Below, piece by piece: positions 49,686-58,286 of a stretch of 64,000 nucleotides of DNA. The position numbers were made by a program, and so were the translations under genes. A model generated the notes under the pieces. That model worked only from the letters and a program-made list of their open reading frames with translations. It was not told the origin of the DNA and made no database searches. The stretch is taken from assembly GCA_009780515.1 (NCBI GenBank), contig WQZX01000003.1, positions 1 through 64,000 of the forward strand, in the 5' to 3' direction. The first letter of the stretch is position 1; every line of letters starts with the position of its first letter. Origin of the DNA: Nocardioidaceae bacterium (lineage in GTDB: Bacteria; Actinomycetota; Actinomycetes; Propionibacteriales; Nocardioidaceae).

Positions 49686-50432
49686 ATGCGACGTCGTCTC
49701 CTCCTGCCGGCCGCTGTCGTGGCCCTCGTCGCCGCGACCGGGCTGGCGGGGTGCGGATCGGGCGCCTCGAAGCCGGCCGCGGCCGCGTCGACCTCCGCCG
49801 CGCCGTACGTCGACGTGCCGAGCGGCGTGCAGCTCACCGCGCCCGGCACCAAGCTCGGTCTCGGGGACGGTGCCGTCGTGGGCTGGCGTCCGCGCCAGGA
49901 CACGGTCGCCGCGCTCAGCCTGCGGGTGGACCGGATCGAGCGCACGACCTTCGACCAGTCGTTCAAGGGCTGGCAGATCAGCTCCTCGCTGGCCGCCACC
50001 ACGCCGTACTTCGCGCGGGTGACGGCGACGAACGTCTCCAAGACCGACCTGGGCGGCATCCCCGTGCAGCTGTGGGGCGAGGACGACGCCGGCCGGCTCG
50101 TGTCGGGCCAGCCGTTCGACAAGCGCACCTTCGCGCCGTGCCACCCGACCGTGCTGCCCAAGCCGTTCAAGCCCGGCGACCACGTGGACCTCTGCTTCGT
50201 CTACCTGATCTCGCCCGGCCACGACCTGACCTCGGTCGCCTTCGAGCCGCCGTCCACCGACGGGCAGCTGGCACCGATCACGTGGTCCGGCCCGATCAGC
50301 ACCAAGGTCGAGCCGCCCGCGCAGGCCACGACGTCGCCGTCGTCGAGGTCGACCGCCAAGGGCTCCGGCAAGGCGTCGGGCAAGACGTCCGGCAAGTCGG
50401 CTGGCAAGAAGTCCGCGAAGGCGAAGAAGTGA
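49686..50432 (+). CDS. Lipoprotein with Lys-rich tail
   Basis: This 248-aa lipoprotein has lipobox LAGC (Cys23), a short Ala/Ser-rich spacer, a domain with GVQLTAPGTKLGLGDGAVVGW, FARVTATNVSKTDLGGIPVQLWG and CHPTVLP...VDLCFVYL, similar in pattern to actinobacterial DUF4352-like Ig folds (a Cys pair probably forms a disulfide), and a C-terminal run of Ser/Lys/Gly (SGKASGKTSGKSAGKKSAK) that may bind wall polymers. The gene ends in a 4-bp overlap with dusB. Family assignment is tentative. Confidence 0.6.
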   Translation: MRRRLLLPAAVVALVAATGLAGCGSGASKPAAAASTSAAPYVDVPSGVQLTAPGTKLGLGDGAVVGWRPRQDTVAALSLRVDRIERTTFDQSFKGWQISSSLAATTPYFARVTATNVSKTDLGGIPVQLWGEDDAGRLVSGQPFDKRTFAPCHPTVLPKPFKPGDHVDLCFVYLISPGHDLTSVAFEPPSTDGQLAPITWSGPISTKVEPPAQATTSPSSRSTAKGSGKASGKTSGKSAGKKSAKAKK

Positions 50433-51562
50433 CGCTGCGGCTCGGGTCGCTCGAGGTCGCGACCCCGGTCGTCCTCGCGCCGATGGCAGGCGTCACGAAC
50501 GCGGCCTTCCGGCGGCTCTGCGCCGAGCACGGCGCGGGACTGTACGTCTGCGAGATGATCACCAGCCGCGGGCTCGTCGAGGGCGACGAGACCACCCGCC
50601 GGATGCTGGTCTTCGACGAGCTCGAGGAGATCCGCTCGGTCCAGCTCTACGGCACCGATCCGACGTACGTCGGCAAGGCGGTCTCGATCCTGTGCGAGGA
50701 GTTCGGGGTCCGCCACGTCGACCTGAACTTCGGCTGTCCGGTCCCGAAGGTCACGCGCAAGGGCGGAGGCGGCGCGCTGCCCTGGAAGCGCGGTCTGCTC
50801 GGCCGCATCCTGGAGCAGGCGGTCGCCGCCGCCGCGCCGTACGACGTGCCGGTGACGATGAAGACCCGCAAGGGCATCGACGACGACCACCTGACCTATC
50901 TCGACGCCGGCCGGATCGCGCAGGAGGCGGGCTGCGCGGCGATCGCGCTGCACGGTCGCACCGTCGCGCAGGCCTACTCCGGCGAGGCCGACTGGGACGC
51001 CATCGCCGCCCTCAAGCGGAGCGTCGACATCCCGGTGCTCGGCAACGGCGACATCTGGGAGGCGTCCGACGCGCTGCGGATGGTCGAGGAGACCGGTGTC
51101 GACGGCGTCGTGATCGGCCGCGGCTGCCTCGGTCGCCCGTGGCTCTTCGGCGACCTCGCCCGGGCCCTCGCGGCCGGCGGCGATGCCGACCGGATCACCC
51201 TGCCGACGCTCGGCGAGGTGACCGCGATGATGCGTCGCCACGCCGAGCTGCTCAGCGAGCACATGGGCGAGGAGCGGGGCTGCAAGGAGTTCCGCAAGCA
51301 CGTCACCTGGTACCTCAAGGGGTTCCCGGCCGGCGGCGACATGCGCCGCAGCCTCGGGCTCATCGACTCCCTCGCCACGCTCGACCGGCTGCTCGCCGAC
51401 CTCGACCCCGCTGCGCCGTTCCCGGTGTCGGAGCTGGGCGCTCCGCGCGGCCGCCAGGGTGCACCGCGCGCCCGCGTCGCGCTGCCCGACGGATGGCTCG
51501 ACGAGACCGACGGATCGCGCATCCACCTCACCGAGGACGCCGACGAGACGACGGGCGGGTGA
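50429..51562 (+). CDS. dusB: tRNA-dihydrouridine synthase DusB
   Basis: This 377-aa flavoenzyme reduces uridine in tRNA D loops with NADPH and FMN. The APMAGVTNAAFRRLC start (about 16-30), NFGCPVPKVTRKGGGGAL (catalytic Cys about 102, K in TRKG), MKTRKGIDD, ALHGRTVAQAYSGEADW (about 174-190), GNGDIWEA and VVIGRGCLGRPWLF are all present. It overlaps the lipoprotein gene by 4 bp. In M. tuberculosis a dusB-like gene (Rv0823c) is elsewhere; here it is placed between glyS and dgt, as in several Nocardioidaceae. Confidence 0.93.
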   Translation: MTLRLGSLEVATPVVLAPMAGVTNAAFRRLCAEHGAGLYVCEMITSRGLVEGDETTRRMLVFDELEEIRSVQLYGTDPTYVGKAVSILCEEFGVRHVDLNFGCPVPKVTRKGGGGALPWKRGLLGRILEQAVAAAAPYDVPVTMKTRKGIDDDHLTYLDAGRIAQEAGCAAIALHGRTVAQAYSGEADWDAIAALKRSVDIPVLGNGDIWEASDALRMVEETGVDGVVIGRGCLGRPWLFGDLARALAAGGDADRITLPTLGEVTAMMRRHAELLSEHMGEERGCKEFRKHVTWYLKGFPAGGDMRRSLGLIDSLATLDRLLADLDPAAPFPVSELGAPRGRQGAPRARVALPDGWLDETDGSRIHLTEDADETTGG

Positions 51563-51733
51563 GCAGGAGCACGCGATTGGCACTTGTCCACGATTCGGTC
51601 ATGGCCGAGTCGTGTGCGAGGGTCGATAACGGTATCGGACGGCCGACAGGCTGAACGACGCACCGAGAGGCGCAGGACCGCACCCGGCCCGGGCCCGACG
51701 AGACAGCATCAGCAACAGCAAAGGAATCAGCGC

Positions 51734-52603
51734 GTGGCCAACAGCCACAAGCGGGAAACCGCGCGACGCATCAAGCCCAAGGCGGCGTTCATCGCCGGCC
51801 CGCTCGCCGTGCTGGCGACCGGTGCCGTGGTCGCCTTCGGGGTCATCGGCCACGGCGGCACCGACACGGTGGTCGCCGTCGACGGGGGAGCGGCCAACAT
51901 CGGCTCCGCCGTACGACCGCAGACGATCTCGCGCAGCGAGCAGCGTCCGCCGCTGGAGCCCAAGCTGAGTCCTGCCGACCGCGCCATGCAGAGGTCGGCC
52001 GTCGCCAAGGCGATCCACGACGCCCGCGAGAAGCAGTGGACGACGACCGCCCTCAACCTGTGGACGCGCCCCGACCGCAAGGCCGCCGAGGTGGGCGAGG
52101 TCAAGACCAGCACCCACGTCCTGGTCACCGGCCGCGCGCTCGACGGCCGCCAGGAGATCGTGGTCGAGGGCCGGTCCCGCTGGGTCACCAAGGGCTATCT
52201 GTCCGCCAAGAAGCCGGCGACCAACCCCGCCGACATGGCGCTCGACTTCAAGCCGTGCGGCGACATGAGCGTCACGAACGGCCTGGTCCCGGACATGGTC
52301 CGTGCGTACGAGGCCGTCTGCAACGCGTTCCCCGGCCAGGTCTCGACCTACTACGGCCTCGGCGACCGGCCCGAGCACAGCACCGGCCACGCCGTCGACG
52401 CGATGGTGTACGGCAACACCGACCTCGGCTACAAGATCGCCCAGTTCGTCCAGGCCCACGCCGCCGAGCTGAACATCTACGACATCATCTACCGCCAGCA
52501 CATCTGGACGCCGGTCCGCGCCTCCGAGGGCTGGCGCCTGATGCCCGACCGCGGCAGCCCGACCGCCAACCACATGGATCACGTGCACTTCGGTGTGAAC
52601 TGA
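51734..52603 (+). CDS. M15-like/ARB_07466 C-terminal domain protein with SH3-like region
   Basis: This 289-aa exported protein has one N-terminal membrane anchor (about 14-38, FIAGPLAVLATGAVVAFGV), an unstructured linker, an SH3-like module (about 100-160, LNLWTRPDRKAAEVGEVKTS and RWVTKGYLS) and a C-terminal peptidase-like domain (about 170-289) with STGHAVDAMVYG and NHMDHVHFGVN, the His/Asp pattern of the ARB_07466/M15-type fold. It is probably a peptidoglycan-binding or D,D-peptidase-like protein. I chose GTG 51734 (AAGGAA about 9 nt upstream) over a frame from 51584. Confidence 0.7.
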   Translation: MANSHKRETARRIKPKAAFIAGPLAVLATGAVVAFGVIGHGGTDTVVAVDGGAANIGSAVRPQTISRSEQRPPLEPKLSPADRAMQRSAVAKAIHDAREKQWTTTALNLWTRPDRKAAEVGEVKTSTHVLVTGRALDGRQEIVVEGRSRWVTKGYLSAKKPATNPADMALDFKPCGDMSVTNGLVPDMVRAYEAVCNAFPGQVSTYYGLGDRPEHSTGHAVDAMVYGNTDLGYKIAQFVQAHAAELNIYDIIYRQHIWTPVRASEGWRLMPDRGSPTANHMDHVHFGVN

Positions 52604-53041
52604 CCGTCTGATCGACGTCGAGCGCGTCGTCGCGGACGCTCCGCTGGATTGGCGCGAGCGCGTCGCCGCGGTCGCTCCCTTGCCGGGCTTGCGGCTCTCG
52701 GCTCCTCCGGTCGCTGGCGCTCCCTTCGTCGCCTCGCCCCGCGCGCCCGGCCGCGGTCGCTGCGGCGCCGCGCTGCCACGCTCGCGGTCGAGGTGGTGCC
52801 TGATTGTTCGCCGTTGGCGGCCAGACGCTCCCTTGCCCGGCTTGGCCGTCTCGGTCGCTGCGGCGCCGCGCTGTGCCGGCGCAGTTCACCGCAGTCGAGG
52901 TGGGTGCCCGGTCGCTCGTTCCCGGCGGCCGGACGTCGCCGTGGGTCTCGCTGCTGTCAGGGTCGGACGATCTGGTGGCGGTCGGGCGGTCTTGGCGGTG
53001 GTCGAGCCTGTCGAGACCCTTCGTCCACTAGGGTCGCGGGC
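52604..53041. repeat. Gene-free stretch with internal direct repeats
   Basis: No credible gene lies in these 438 bp. A 22-bp sequence starting CGGTCGCTGCGGCGCC occurs exactly twice (52754-52775 and 52852-52873, 98 bp apart). A longer, diverged unit starting CGCTCCCTTGCC is at about 52673 and 52826. The end holds the GGTCGAGCCTGTCGAGACC dyad (53000-53018) and the dgt promoter box. The sequence is CG- and CT-rich, typical of repeat-bearing intergenic DNA in Nocardioides-like genomes. Confidence 0.6.
53029..53034 (+). promoter_or_regulatory. Likely -10 box (TAGGGT), leaderless start of dgt
   Basis: TAGGGT ends 7 nt before the GTG at 53042, the same hexamer and spacing as at the ABM gene. Confidence 0.5.
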
Positions 53042-54283
53042 GTGGACGCGGTGGAGGCTCTGTACGACGAGCACGCGCGGGAGCGGATCGTGCCGGAGGC
53101 GCCGAAGCGGGTGGATGCGCCTGAGCGGCTGCCGTTCGAGCGCGACCGGGCGCGCGTCGTCCATGCCGCCTCGTTCCGGCGGCTGGCGGCGAAGACGCAG
53201 GTGCTCGGGCCCTACAGCGACGACTTCGTCCGCAACCGGCTGACCCACAGCCTCGAGGTCGCGCAGATCGCGCGGGACCTGTCGCGCGCGCTCGGGTCGC
53301 ACCCCGACATCGCCGAGACGGCGGCGCTCGCGCACGACCTGGGACACCCGCCGTTCGGCCACAACGGCGAGCGGGTGCTGCACGAGCTGGCCGCGGCGTG
53401 CGGCGGGTTCGAGGGCAACGCGCAGACGCTGCGGCTGCTGACCCGGCTCGAGTCGAAGACGTCGTACGACGACGGGCGCTCGGCCGGCCTCAACCTGACC
53501 CGGGCGACCCTCGACGCCTGCACGAAGTACCCCTGGCGCCTGGGCGAGGGGCCCGACCCGGCCAGCCCGAAGTTCGGTGCGTACGCCGACGACGTGCCCG
53601 CCTTCGCATGGGCCCGCGAGGGGGCTCCCGAGCGCGAGCGCTGCGTCGAGGCGCAGATCATGGACCTCGCCGACGACGTCGCCTACTCCGTGCACGACGT
53701 CGAGGACGGCATCGTCGCCGGGAAGGTCCGGCTGCTCGGTCTCGACGAGGACGCGGTCCAGGAGACCGCGCGGTCCTGGTTCGGTGGCGCGGCCGAGCCG
53801 GCTGCGCTGACCGCCGCCCTCGAGCGGCTGCGCTCGATGGGCAGCTGGCCCACGTCGCCGTACGACCGAAGCCGGGGCAGCCACGCCGCCCTCAAGAACC
53901 TGACCAGCGACCTGATCGGCCGCTTCTGCGGGGCGGTCCAGCAGGCGACGTTCGCGCAGGGCGCCGGCCCGTTCGTCCGCTACGCGACCGGCCTCGTCGT
54001 ACCGGACGAGACCTGGGCGGAGATCACGCTCCTGAAGTCCGTGGCGGCCCACTACGTGATGCAGGACAGCGACCGGATCGCCGCCCAGTCGCGCCAGCGC
54101 GAGCTGGTCGCCGAGCTGGTGGCGGCGATCGCCGAACGGGGTGTGGACGCGCTCGCCGAGGCCTTCCGCGCCGACTGGTCGGCCGCGTCCGGCGACGCCG
54201 ACCGGCTGCGCGTCGTCATCGACCAGGTCGCCTCGCTGACCGACGCCAGCGCGGTGGAGTGGCACCGCCGCCTCTGCGGCTGA
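53042..54283 (+). CDS. dgt: Deoxyguanosinetriphosphate triphosphohydrolase-like protein
   Basis: This 413-aa HD-domain enzyme hydrolyses dNTPs to the nucleoside and triphosphate. The metal-binding HD motif is NRLTHSLEVAQIAR (His69) and AHDLGHPPFGHNGE (His98-Asp99), and a later DLADDVAYSVHDVED (about 209-223) provides the final Asp. R-F-x-R-L-A-x-K-TQV (about 46-54) is typical of actinobacterial Dgt. The GTG start is supported by TAGGGT 7 nt upstream. Order dgt-dnaG is as in M. tuberculosis (Rv2344c-Rv2343c), with two minus-strand wall genes inserted between. Confidence 0.92.
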   Translation: MDAVEALYDEHARERIVPEAPKRVDAPERLPFERDRARVVHAASFRRLAAKTQVLGPYSDDFVRNRLTHSLEVAQIARDLSRALGSHPDIAETAALAHDLGHPPFGHNGERVLHELAAACGGFEGNAQTLRLLTRLESKTSYDDGRSAGLNLTRATLDACTKYPWRLGEGPDPASPKFGAYADDVPAFAWAREGAPERERCVEAQIMDLADDVAYSVHDVEDGIVAGKVRLLGLDEDAVQETARSWFGGAAEPAALTAALERLRSMGSWPTSPYDRSRGSHAALKNLTSDLIGRFCGAVQQATFAQGAGPFVRYATGLVVPDETWAEITLLKSVAAHYVMQDSDRIAAQSRQRELVAELVAAIAERGVDALAEAFRADWSAASGDADRLRVVIDQVASLTDASAVEWHRRLCG

Positions 54284-54304
54284 CCGACCCGCCGAAAGGC
54301 AGAA

Positions 54305-54337
54305 CCGGTCGCCGGCTCCCGGGGGAGCGGCGACCGG
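54305..54337. terminator. Bidirectional terminator hairpin after dgt
   Basis: CCGGTCGCCGGCTCC (54305-54319) pairs with GGAGCGGCGACCGG (54324-54337), 14 pairs with a one-base bulge and a small loop of G. It lies between the convergent dgt and choice-of-anchor P genes. Confidence 0.65.
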
Positions 54338-54362
54338 CTCGTCGTGCCGTGCGGTCGGGCGA

Positions 54363-55277
54363 TCAACCGGTGACCGGGGCCTTGGTGTGGATCGGGTGCG
54401 GGACCGGTGCCTGCGACTTCGGGCCGGGCTTCGGCTTCGACGCAGACCTGACGTTGCCGCACGTGGCCGAGGTGACCACGAGCTGCTGCTGGCCCAGAAT
54501 GTCGACGTAGAGCCCGTCGACGGTGAAGGTCCCGTTGGCGTTCTGCGTCTGCTTGTTGAGCGTGACGGTGAGGACACCGGGGATCGAGACCGAGCTGTTC
54601 GGGGCCGTGCCGATGCTGCTCGGCAGGCCGAGGAGCCGCAGGCCGGTGACCTGCACCGACCCGGTCTTGCCGGTGCACCTGGTGGTGATCGCGCCGACGT
54701 GGACCAGGCCGACCTTGCCGGACAGGGCGTCGCAGAGCCCACCGAGCTGTGCGGGCAGCAGGTTGTTGAGGTTGAGTCCGCCGACGGCGCTCAGGTCGAT
54801 GCCGGTCGAGCCGGTGACCTGGTTGAGGGCGCTGGAGAGGTTGCCGGTCAGCCCGCTCAGGGCGTTGTTGACCTGGGTCAGCGACACGCTGTTGAGGGCG
54901 GTGCAGGCCGGCTTCAGCTGCGTGGTGAGCGTGGACAGCGGGCCGGTCAGCTGGCCGAGCAGGCTGCCGCCGACGTCGAGGTTCGTGACGTCGGCCTCCG
55001 CGGCGCCGTTCTGAGCCTGGGCGTCGACGAGGCCGCCGCTCAGCAGCGGGTTGCTCGGCAGCGAGACCAGCGAGTCCTTGACCAGCTTGCCAGTGGTCGA
55101 GGTGACCGTCGGGGTCGCCTGGACCGGGATCAGGCCGGTCGCCTCGAGGCCGTACGCCGACGAGGGCGAGCCGGCCGCCTCGCTGGATGACGCACCACCG
55201 ATGAGGGCGACGGACGCTCCGGCTGCCACCAGTGCGAGCGCGCCACCGGCAGCCGCGAATCGTCGCTTGAGCTTCAT
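54363..55277 (-). CDS. Choice-of-anchor P family secreted protein
   Basis: This 304-aa exported protein has a signal peptide (6-34, GGASSSEAAG cleavage region) and begins its mature part with SAYGLEATGLIPVQATPTV (about 41-59), the hallmark I associate with the actinobacterial choice-of-anchor P family. The rest is low in charge and rich in Leu, Asn, Thr and Gly (NLNNLLPAQLGGL, LSTLTTQL), suggesting a repetitive beta or helical surface protein. It ends in a Lys/Pro tail (KPKPGPKSQAP) that may associate with the wall. ATG follows AAGGGGA. Function unknown. Confidence 0.7.
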   Translation of the reverse strand: MKLKRRFAAAGGALALVAAGASVALIGGASSSEAAGSPSSAYGLEATGLIPVQATPTVTSTTGKLVKDSLVSLPSNPLLSGGLVDAQAQNGAAEADVTNLDVGGSLLGQLTGPLSTLTTQLKPACTALNSVSLTQVNNALSGLTGNLSSALNQVTGSTGIDLSAVGGLNLNNLLPAQLGGLCDALSGKVGLVHVGAITTRCTGKTGSVQVTGLRLLGLPSSIGTAPNSSVSIPGVLTVTLNKQTQNANGTFTVDGLYVDILGQQQLVVTSATCGNVRSASKPKPGPKSQAPVPHPIHTKAPVTG

Positions 55278-55342
55278 GGGATTCCCCTTTTTCTTCATCA
55301 GGTGCTGCACGGTTCGGGTCCTTGCCTTGGATCGGCGGGGGT

Positions 55343-56149
55343 TCAGGTCCTGGTGATCAGGACGGGCGTGCCGAGCGGGATCAGCCGCAGGCGGTCCAGC
55401 GCGTCGGCGGGCACCCGGATGCAGCCGTGCGAGACGGCCTGCCCGAAGACGGAGGGGTCGGTCCAGCCGTGGATCGCCACCGTGCCGGGGCCTCCGCCGA
55501 AGCTGTCGAGGGTCCGGCTGTGGGTGCCGAGCGGCAGGATCACGGGGGAGAAGGTCTGGTTGTCGTCGACCAGCTGCCCGAGCAGGAAGGTCCGCCCGGT
55601 CGGCGTCGGCGTGCTCGGCGCACCCACGGCGACCGACCAGGTCCCGATCTCGTTGTCATCCTTGAACAGGTCGAGCGTGCGCGTCGCGAGGTGCACCTGG
55701 ATCTGGTACGGCGTCGTGGCCGACCTGACCTTCGAGGCCTGGAGCCAGCCGGTGGAGCCGTCGGGACGCGACGGCAGCAGGACCCGTAGCCAGCCGCCGG
55801 CGTGCGCGATGACCGGCAGCCAGGTGGGGCCGAACTCCTTCGGCCTGACCTTGGCGAACGGGTGGCCCGACGGGCTGTCGAAGAGCGCCGTGGTGTGGCG
55901 TGGGTGGACCACGGTGCCGTTGGGCGCCATCCTCTGGTCGTGGTCGATCGGCACGCGGTGGAGCCTGGTGTCGGTGGTGCTGGCGGTCAGCTTGCCGAGG
56001 TGCACCGGGACCGGTGCCGACACCGGTGTGGTGTCGGCGGTCCGGTGGAGCTGCTTGATGCCGACGATCAGGCCCGCGCAGGCGAGCAGCGCGATGACCA
56101 GGGCGATGGGCCACGAGGAGCGCGACGGGGCCGACAGCTGGTCGTTCAT
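55343..56149 (-). CDS. L,D-transpeptidase (YkuD family)
   Basis: This 268-aa membrane-anchored enzyme cross-links peptidoglycan by forming 3-3 links. One membrane helix is at about 14-31. The YkuD domain (about 145-268) has HGWTDPS (His227) and the catalytic SHGCIRV (Cys243, within residues 240-246), both required. The middle region (80-140, with GWLRVLLPSRPDGSTGWLQ) is SH3-like. The ATG has GGGAGGAG upstream. It is next to the secreted anchor P protein on the same strand, with 65 bp between. Confidence 0.9.
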   Translation of the reverse strand: MNDQLSAPSRSSWPIALVIALLACAGLIVGIKQLHRTADTTPVSAPVPVHLGKLTASTTDTRLHRVPIDHDQRMAPNGTVVHPRHTTALFDSPSGHPFAKVRPKEFGPTWLPVIAHAGGWLRVLLPSRPDGSTGWLQASKVRSATTPYQIQVHLATRTLDLFKDDNEIGTWSVAVGAPSTPTPTGRTFLLGQLVDDNQTFSPVILPLGTHSRTLDSFGGGPGTVAIHGWTDPSVFGQAVSHGCIRVPADALDRLRLIPLGTPVLITRT

Positions 56150-56315
56150 GCTCTCCTCCCGGGAACTCGCGGACCCGCCCTGAGCACGCTCCCGGTGCGA
56201 TCAACGACCCAACGTGTGCGACGTCACGCTCGAATCAGGACCCCGCCGTGCGCAACTGGCCAGGAACCGGCCACCTGGGCTGTGGAGCAGGCGTACGCGC
56301 GCCGGGGGTCTCGCC

Positions 56316-56321
56316 TAGGAT
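56316..56321 (+). promoter_or_regulatory. Likely -10 box (TAGGAT), leaderless start of dnaG
   Basis: TAGGAT ends 7 nt before the GTG at 56329. The longer frame starting at 56248 would include the promoter, so the short start is preferred. Confidence 0.5.
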
Positions 56322-56328
56322 CGCTGAC

Positions 56329-58203
56329 GTGGCCGGCCGGATCCGTGAGGAGGACATCGCAGCGGTCCGGGAGAAGGCCCGGATCGACGATGTCGTGTCG
56401 GCGTACGTCACGCTCCGCAACGCCGGCGGCGGCTCCCAGAAGGGGCTGTGCCCCTTCCACGACGAGAAGTCCCCGTCCTTCCACGTCACCCCGGCAAGAA
56501 GCTTTTTCCATTGTTTCGGCTGCGGGGAGGGCGGCGACGTCTTCACCTTCTTGATGAAGATCGACGGGCTGACCTTCACCGAGGCGGTCGAGCGGCTCGC
56601 GGACAAGACCGGGATCATGCTGCGCCGCGAGGAGGACGGCTTCCGCGACGACCGGCCGAAGGGTCCGCCGCGGAGGCGACTGATCGAGGCGCACATCGCC
56701 GCCCAGGAGTGGTACGCCGAGCAGCTCGGCTCGCCGGACGCGGTCGTCGCGCGACGGTTCCTCGACGAGCGCGGCTTCGATCGCGCCGCTGCGCTGAAGT
56801 TCGGCATCGGCTTCGCGCCCCGCGGTGGGCGCGACCTCCACGACCACCTGCGGGGGCGGGGCTTCTCCAAGGAGGAGCTCACCGTCGGCGGCCTGATCGG
56901 GCCGTCCGGCTACGACAAGTTCCGCGGCCGCCTGCTCTGGCCGATCCGGGAGACCTCCGGTGAGACGATCGGCTTCGGCGCACGGCGGCTCTTCGACGAC
57001 GACCGGATCGAGGCCAAGTACCTCAACACCGCCGAGACGCCCATCTACAAGAAGAGCCAGGTCCTCTACGGCATCGACCTGGCCCGCCGGGAGATGGCGC
57101 GCACCTCCCAGGCCGTGGTGGTCGAGGGCTACACCGACGTGATGGCCTGCCACCTATCCGGCGTCGGCACCGCGGTCGCGACCTGCGGCACTGCCTTCGG
57201 CGACGACCACGCCCGCGTCGTACGCCGCTTCATCGACGACCACGACGAGTCCCGCGGCGAGGTGATCTTCACCTTCGACGGCGACGCGGCCGGCCAGAAG
57301 GCCGCGCTGAAGGCCTTCCAGGGCGACCAGCGCTTCGTCGCCCAGACCTACATCTCGGTCGCGCCCGACGGCCAGGACCCGTGCGAGCTGCGGATCAACG
57401 CGGGGGAGGACGCGGTCCGCCAGCTGATCGCCGACCGCCGCCCGCTCTACCGCTTCGCGCTCGAGTCCGAGGTCAACCGCTACGACCTCGACCGCGCCGA
57501 CGGCCGCATCGACGCGCTGCGCGCCGGCGCCCGCCTCGTCGCGAGTGTCCGCGACCGCGCGAAGGTCGAGGCGTTCGCCCGCGAGCTGGCGTCCCTGGTC
57601 GGCGTCGACCCCGACCAGGCGCACGCCGAGGTACGACGAGCGGCCAGCCGTCCGCGCACGGCCCCGCCCGAGCAGCGTCGTACCACCCCTGCCGAGGCGC
57701 CCGAGCGCCCCGAGGCCCCGCCGATGCCCGACCTGCGCGACCCGAGGTTCGCGGTGGAGCGCGAGACGCTCAAGGTCGTGCTGCAGCACCCGATCGCGAT
57801 CGGCCGCACCACCGCGCAGGTCACTCCGGCCGACTTCACGCACCCAGTCTACCGCGCCGTCTGGGAGCTGGTCGCCGCCGCGGGCGGCCCGGCCGCCGGC
57901 AACGGCGATCCCGGCTGGGGGGCGCGCATCCGCGACGCGGCCGGCGACCCCGTCGTCGCCGGGGCCGTCAGCGCGCTCGCCGTCGAACCGCTGCCCACCT
58001 CCCGCGAAATCGACGCGGCGTACGTCGGCGAGCACGTCTTCCGCCTCCTCGAGCTGACCGCCCAGCGGCGCATCGCAGACGTCAGCTCGCGGCTGCGTCG
58101 TACCGACCCCGCCAGCCCCGAGGCGACGTCCCTCTTCGCCGAGCTGGCCTCGCTCGAGCAGGGGCGTCGTACTCTCCGCGACCGCATCGTCGGTGCCCCC
58201 TGA
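56329..58203 (+). CDS. dnaG: DNA primase DnaG
   Basis: This 624-aa primase makes RNA primers for replication. The N-terminal CHC2 zinc-binding domain has CPFH (Cys41, His44) and CFGCG (Cys62, Cys65). The Toprim core contains VVVEGYTDVMACHLSG (about 263-278) and FTFDGDAAGQKAALKAF (about 315-331). The C-terminal helicase-binding domain follows a Pro/Arg-rich linker (about 440-470). All catalytic acids are present. GTG start decided by TAGGAT 7 nt upstream. tRNA-Asn follows 83 bp after the stop, as in several actinobacteria. Confidence 0.95.
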   Translation: MAGRIREEDIAAVREKARIDDVVSAYVTLRNAGGGSQKGLCPFHDEKSPSFHVTPARSFFHCFGCGEGGDVFTFLMKIDGLTFTEAVERLADKTGIMLRREEDGFRDDRPKGPPRRRLIEAHIAAQEWYAEQLGSPDAVVARRFLDERGFDRAAALKFGIGFAPRGGRDLHDHLRGRGFSKEELTVGGLIGPSGYDKFRGRLLWPIRETSGETIGFGARRLFDDDRIEAKYLNTAETPIYKKSQVLYGIDLARREMARTSQAVVVEGYTDVMACHLSGVGTAVATCGTAFGDDHARVVRRFIDDHDESRGEVIFTFDGDAAGQKAALKAFQGDQRFVAQTYISVAPDGQDPCELRINAGEDAVRQLIADRRPLYRFALESEVNRYDLDRADGRIDALRAGARLVASVRDRAKVEAFARELASLVGVDPDQAHAEVRRAASRPRTAPPEQRRTTPAEAPERPEAPPMPDLRDPRFAVERETLKVVLQHPIAIGRTTAQVTPADFTHPVYRAVWELVAAAGGPAAGNGDPGWGARIRDAAGDPVVAGAVSALAVEPLPTSREIDAAYVGEHVFRLLELTAQRRIADVSSRLRRTDPASPEATSLFAELASLEQGRRTLRDRIVGAP

Positions 58204-58286
58204 CGCCACGGGCCGCCCGATTTCTGCGGCCGTCCCCGCCCTTGCTAATGTTTGCGGGCACTCGGCCGTAGGGCCGGGCGGCGCAT

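Noticed and set aside
48176..50170. 664-codon open frame on the minus strand opposite glyS and the lipoprotein gene
   Set aside because: It is antisense to glyS with all class II motifs; composition is typical of a shadow frame.
52604..53041. A CRISPR array
   Set aside because: The repeats occur only twice and without regular spacers. No CRISPR-like array is seen anywhere in the window.
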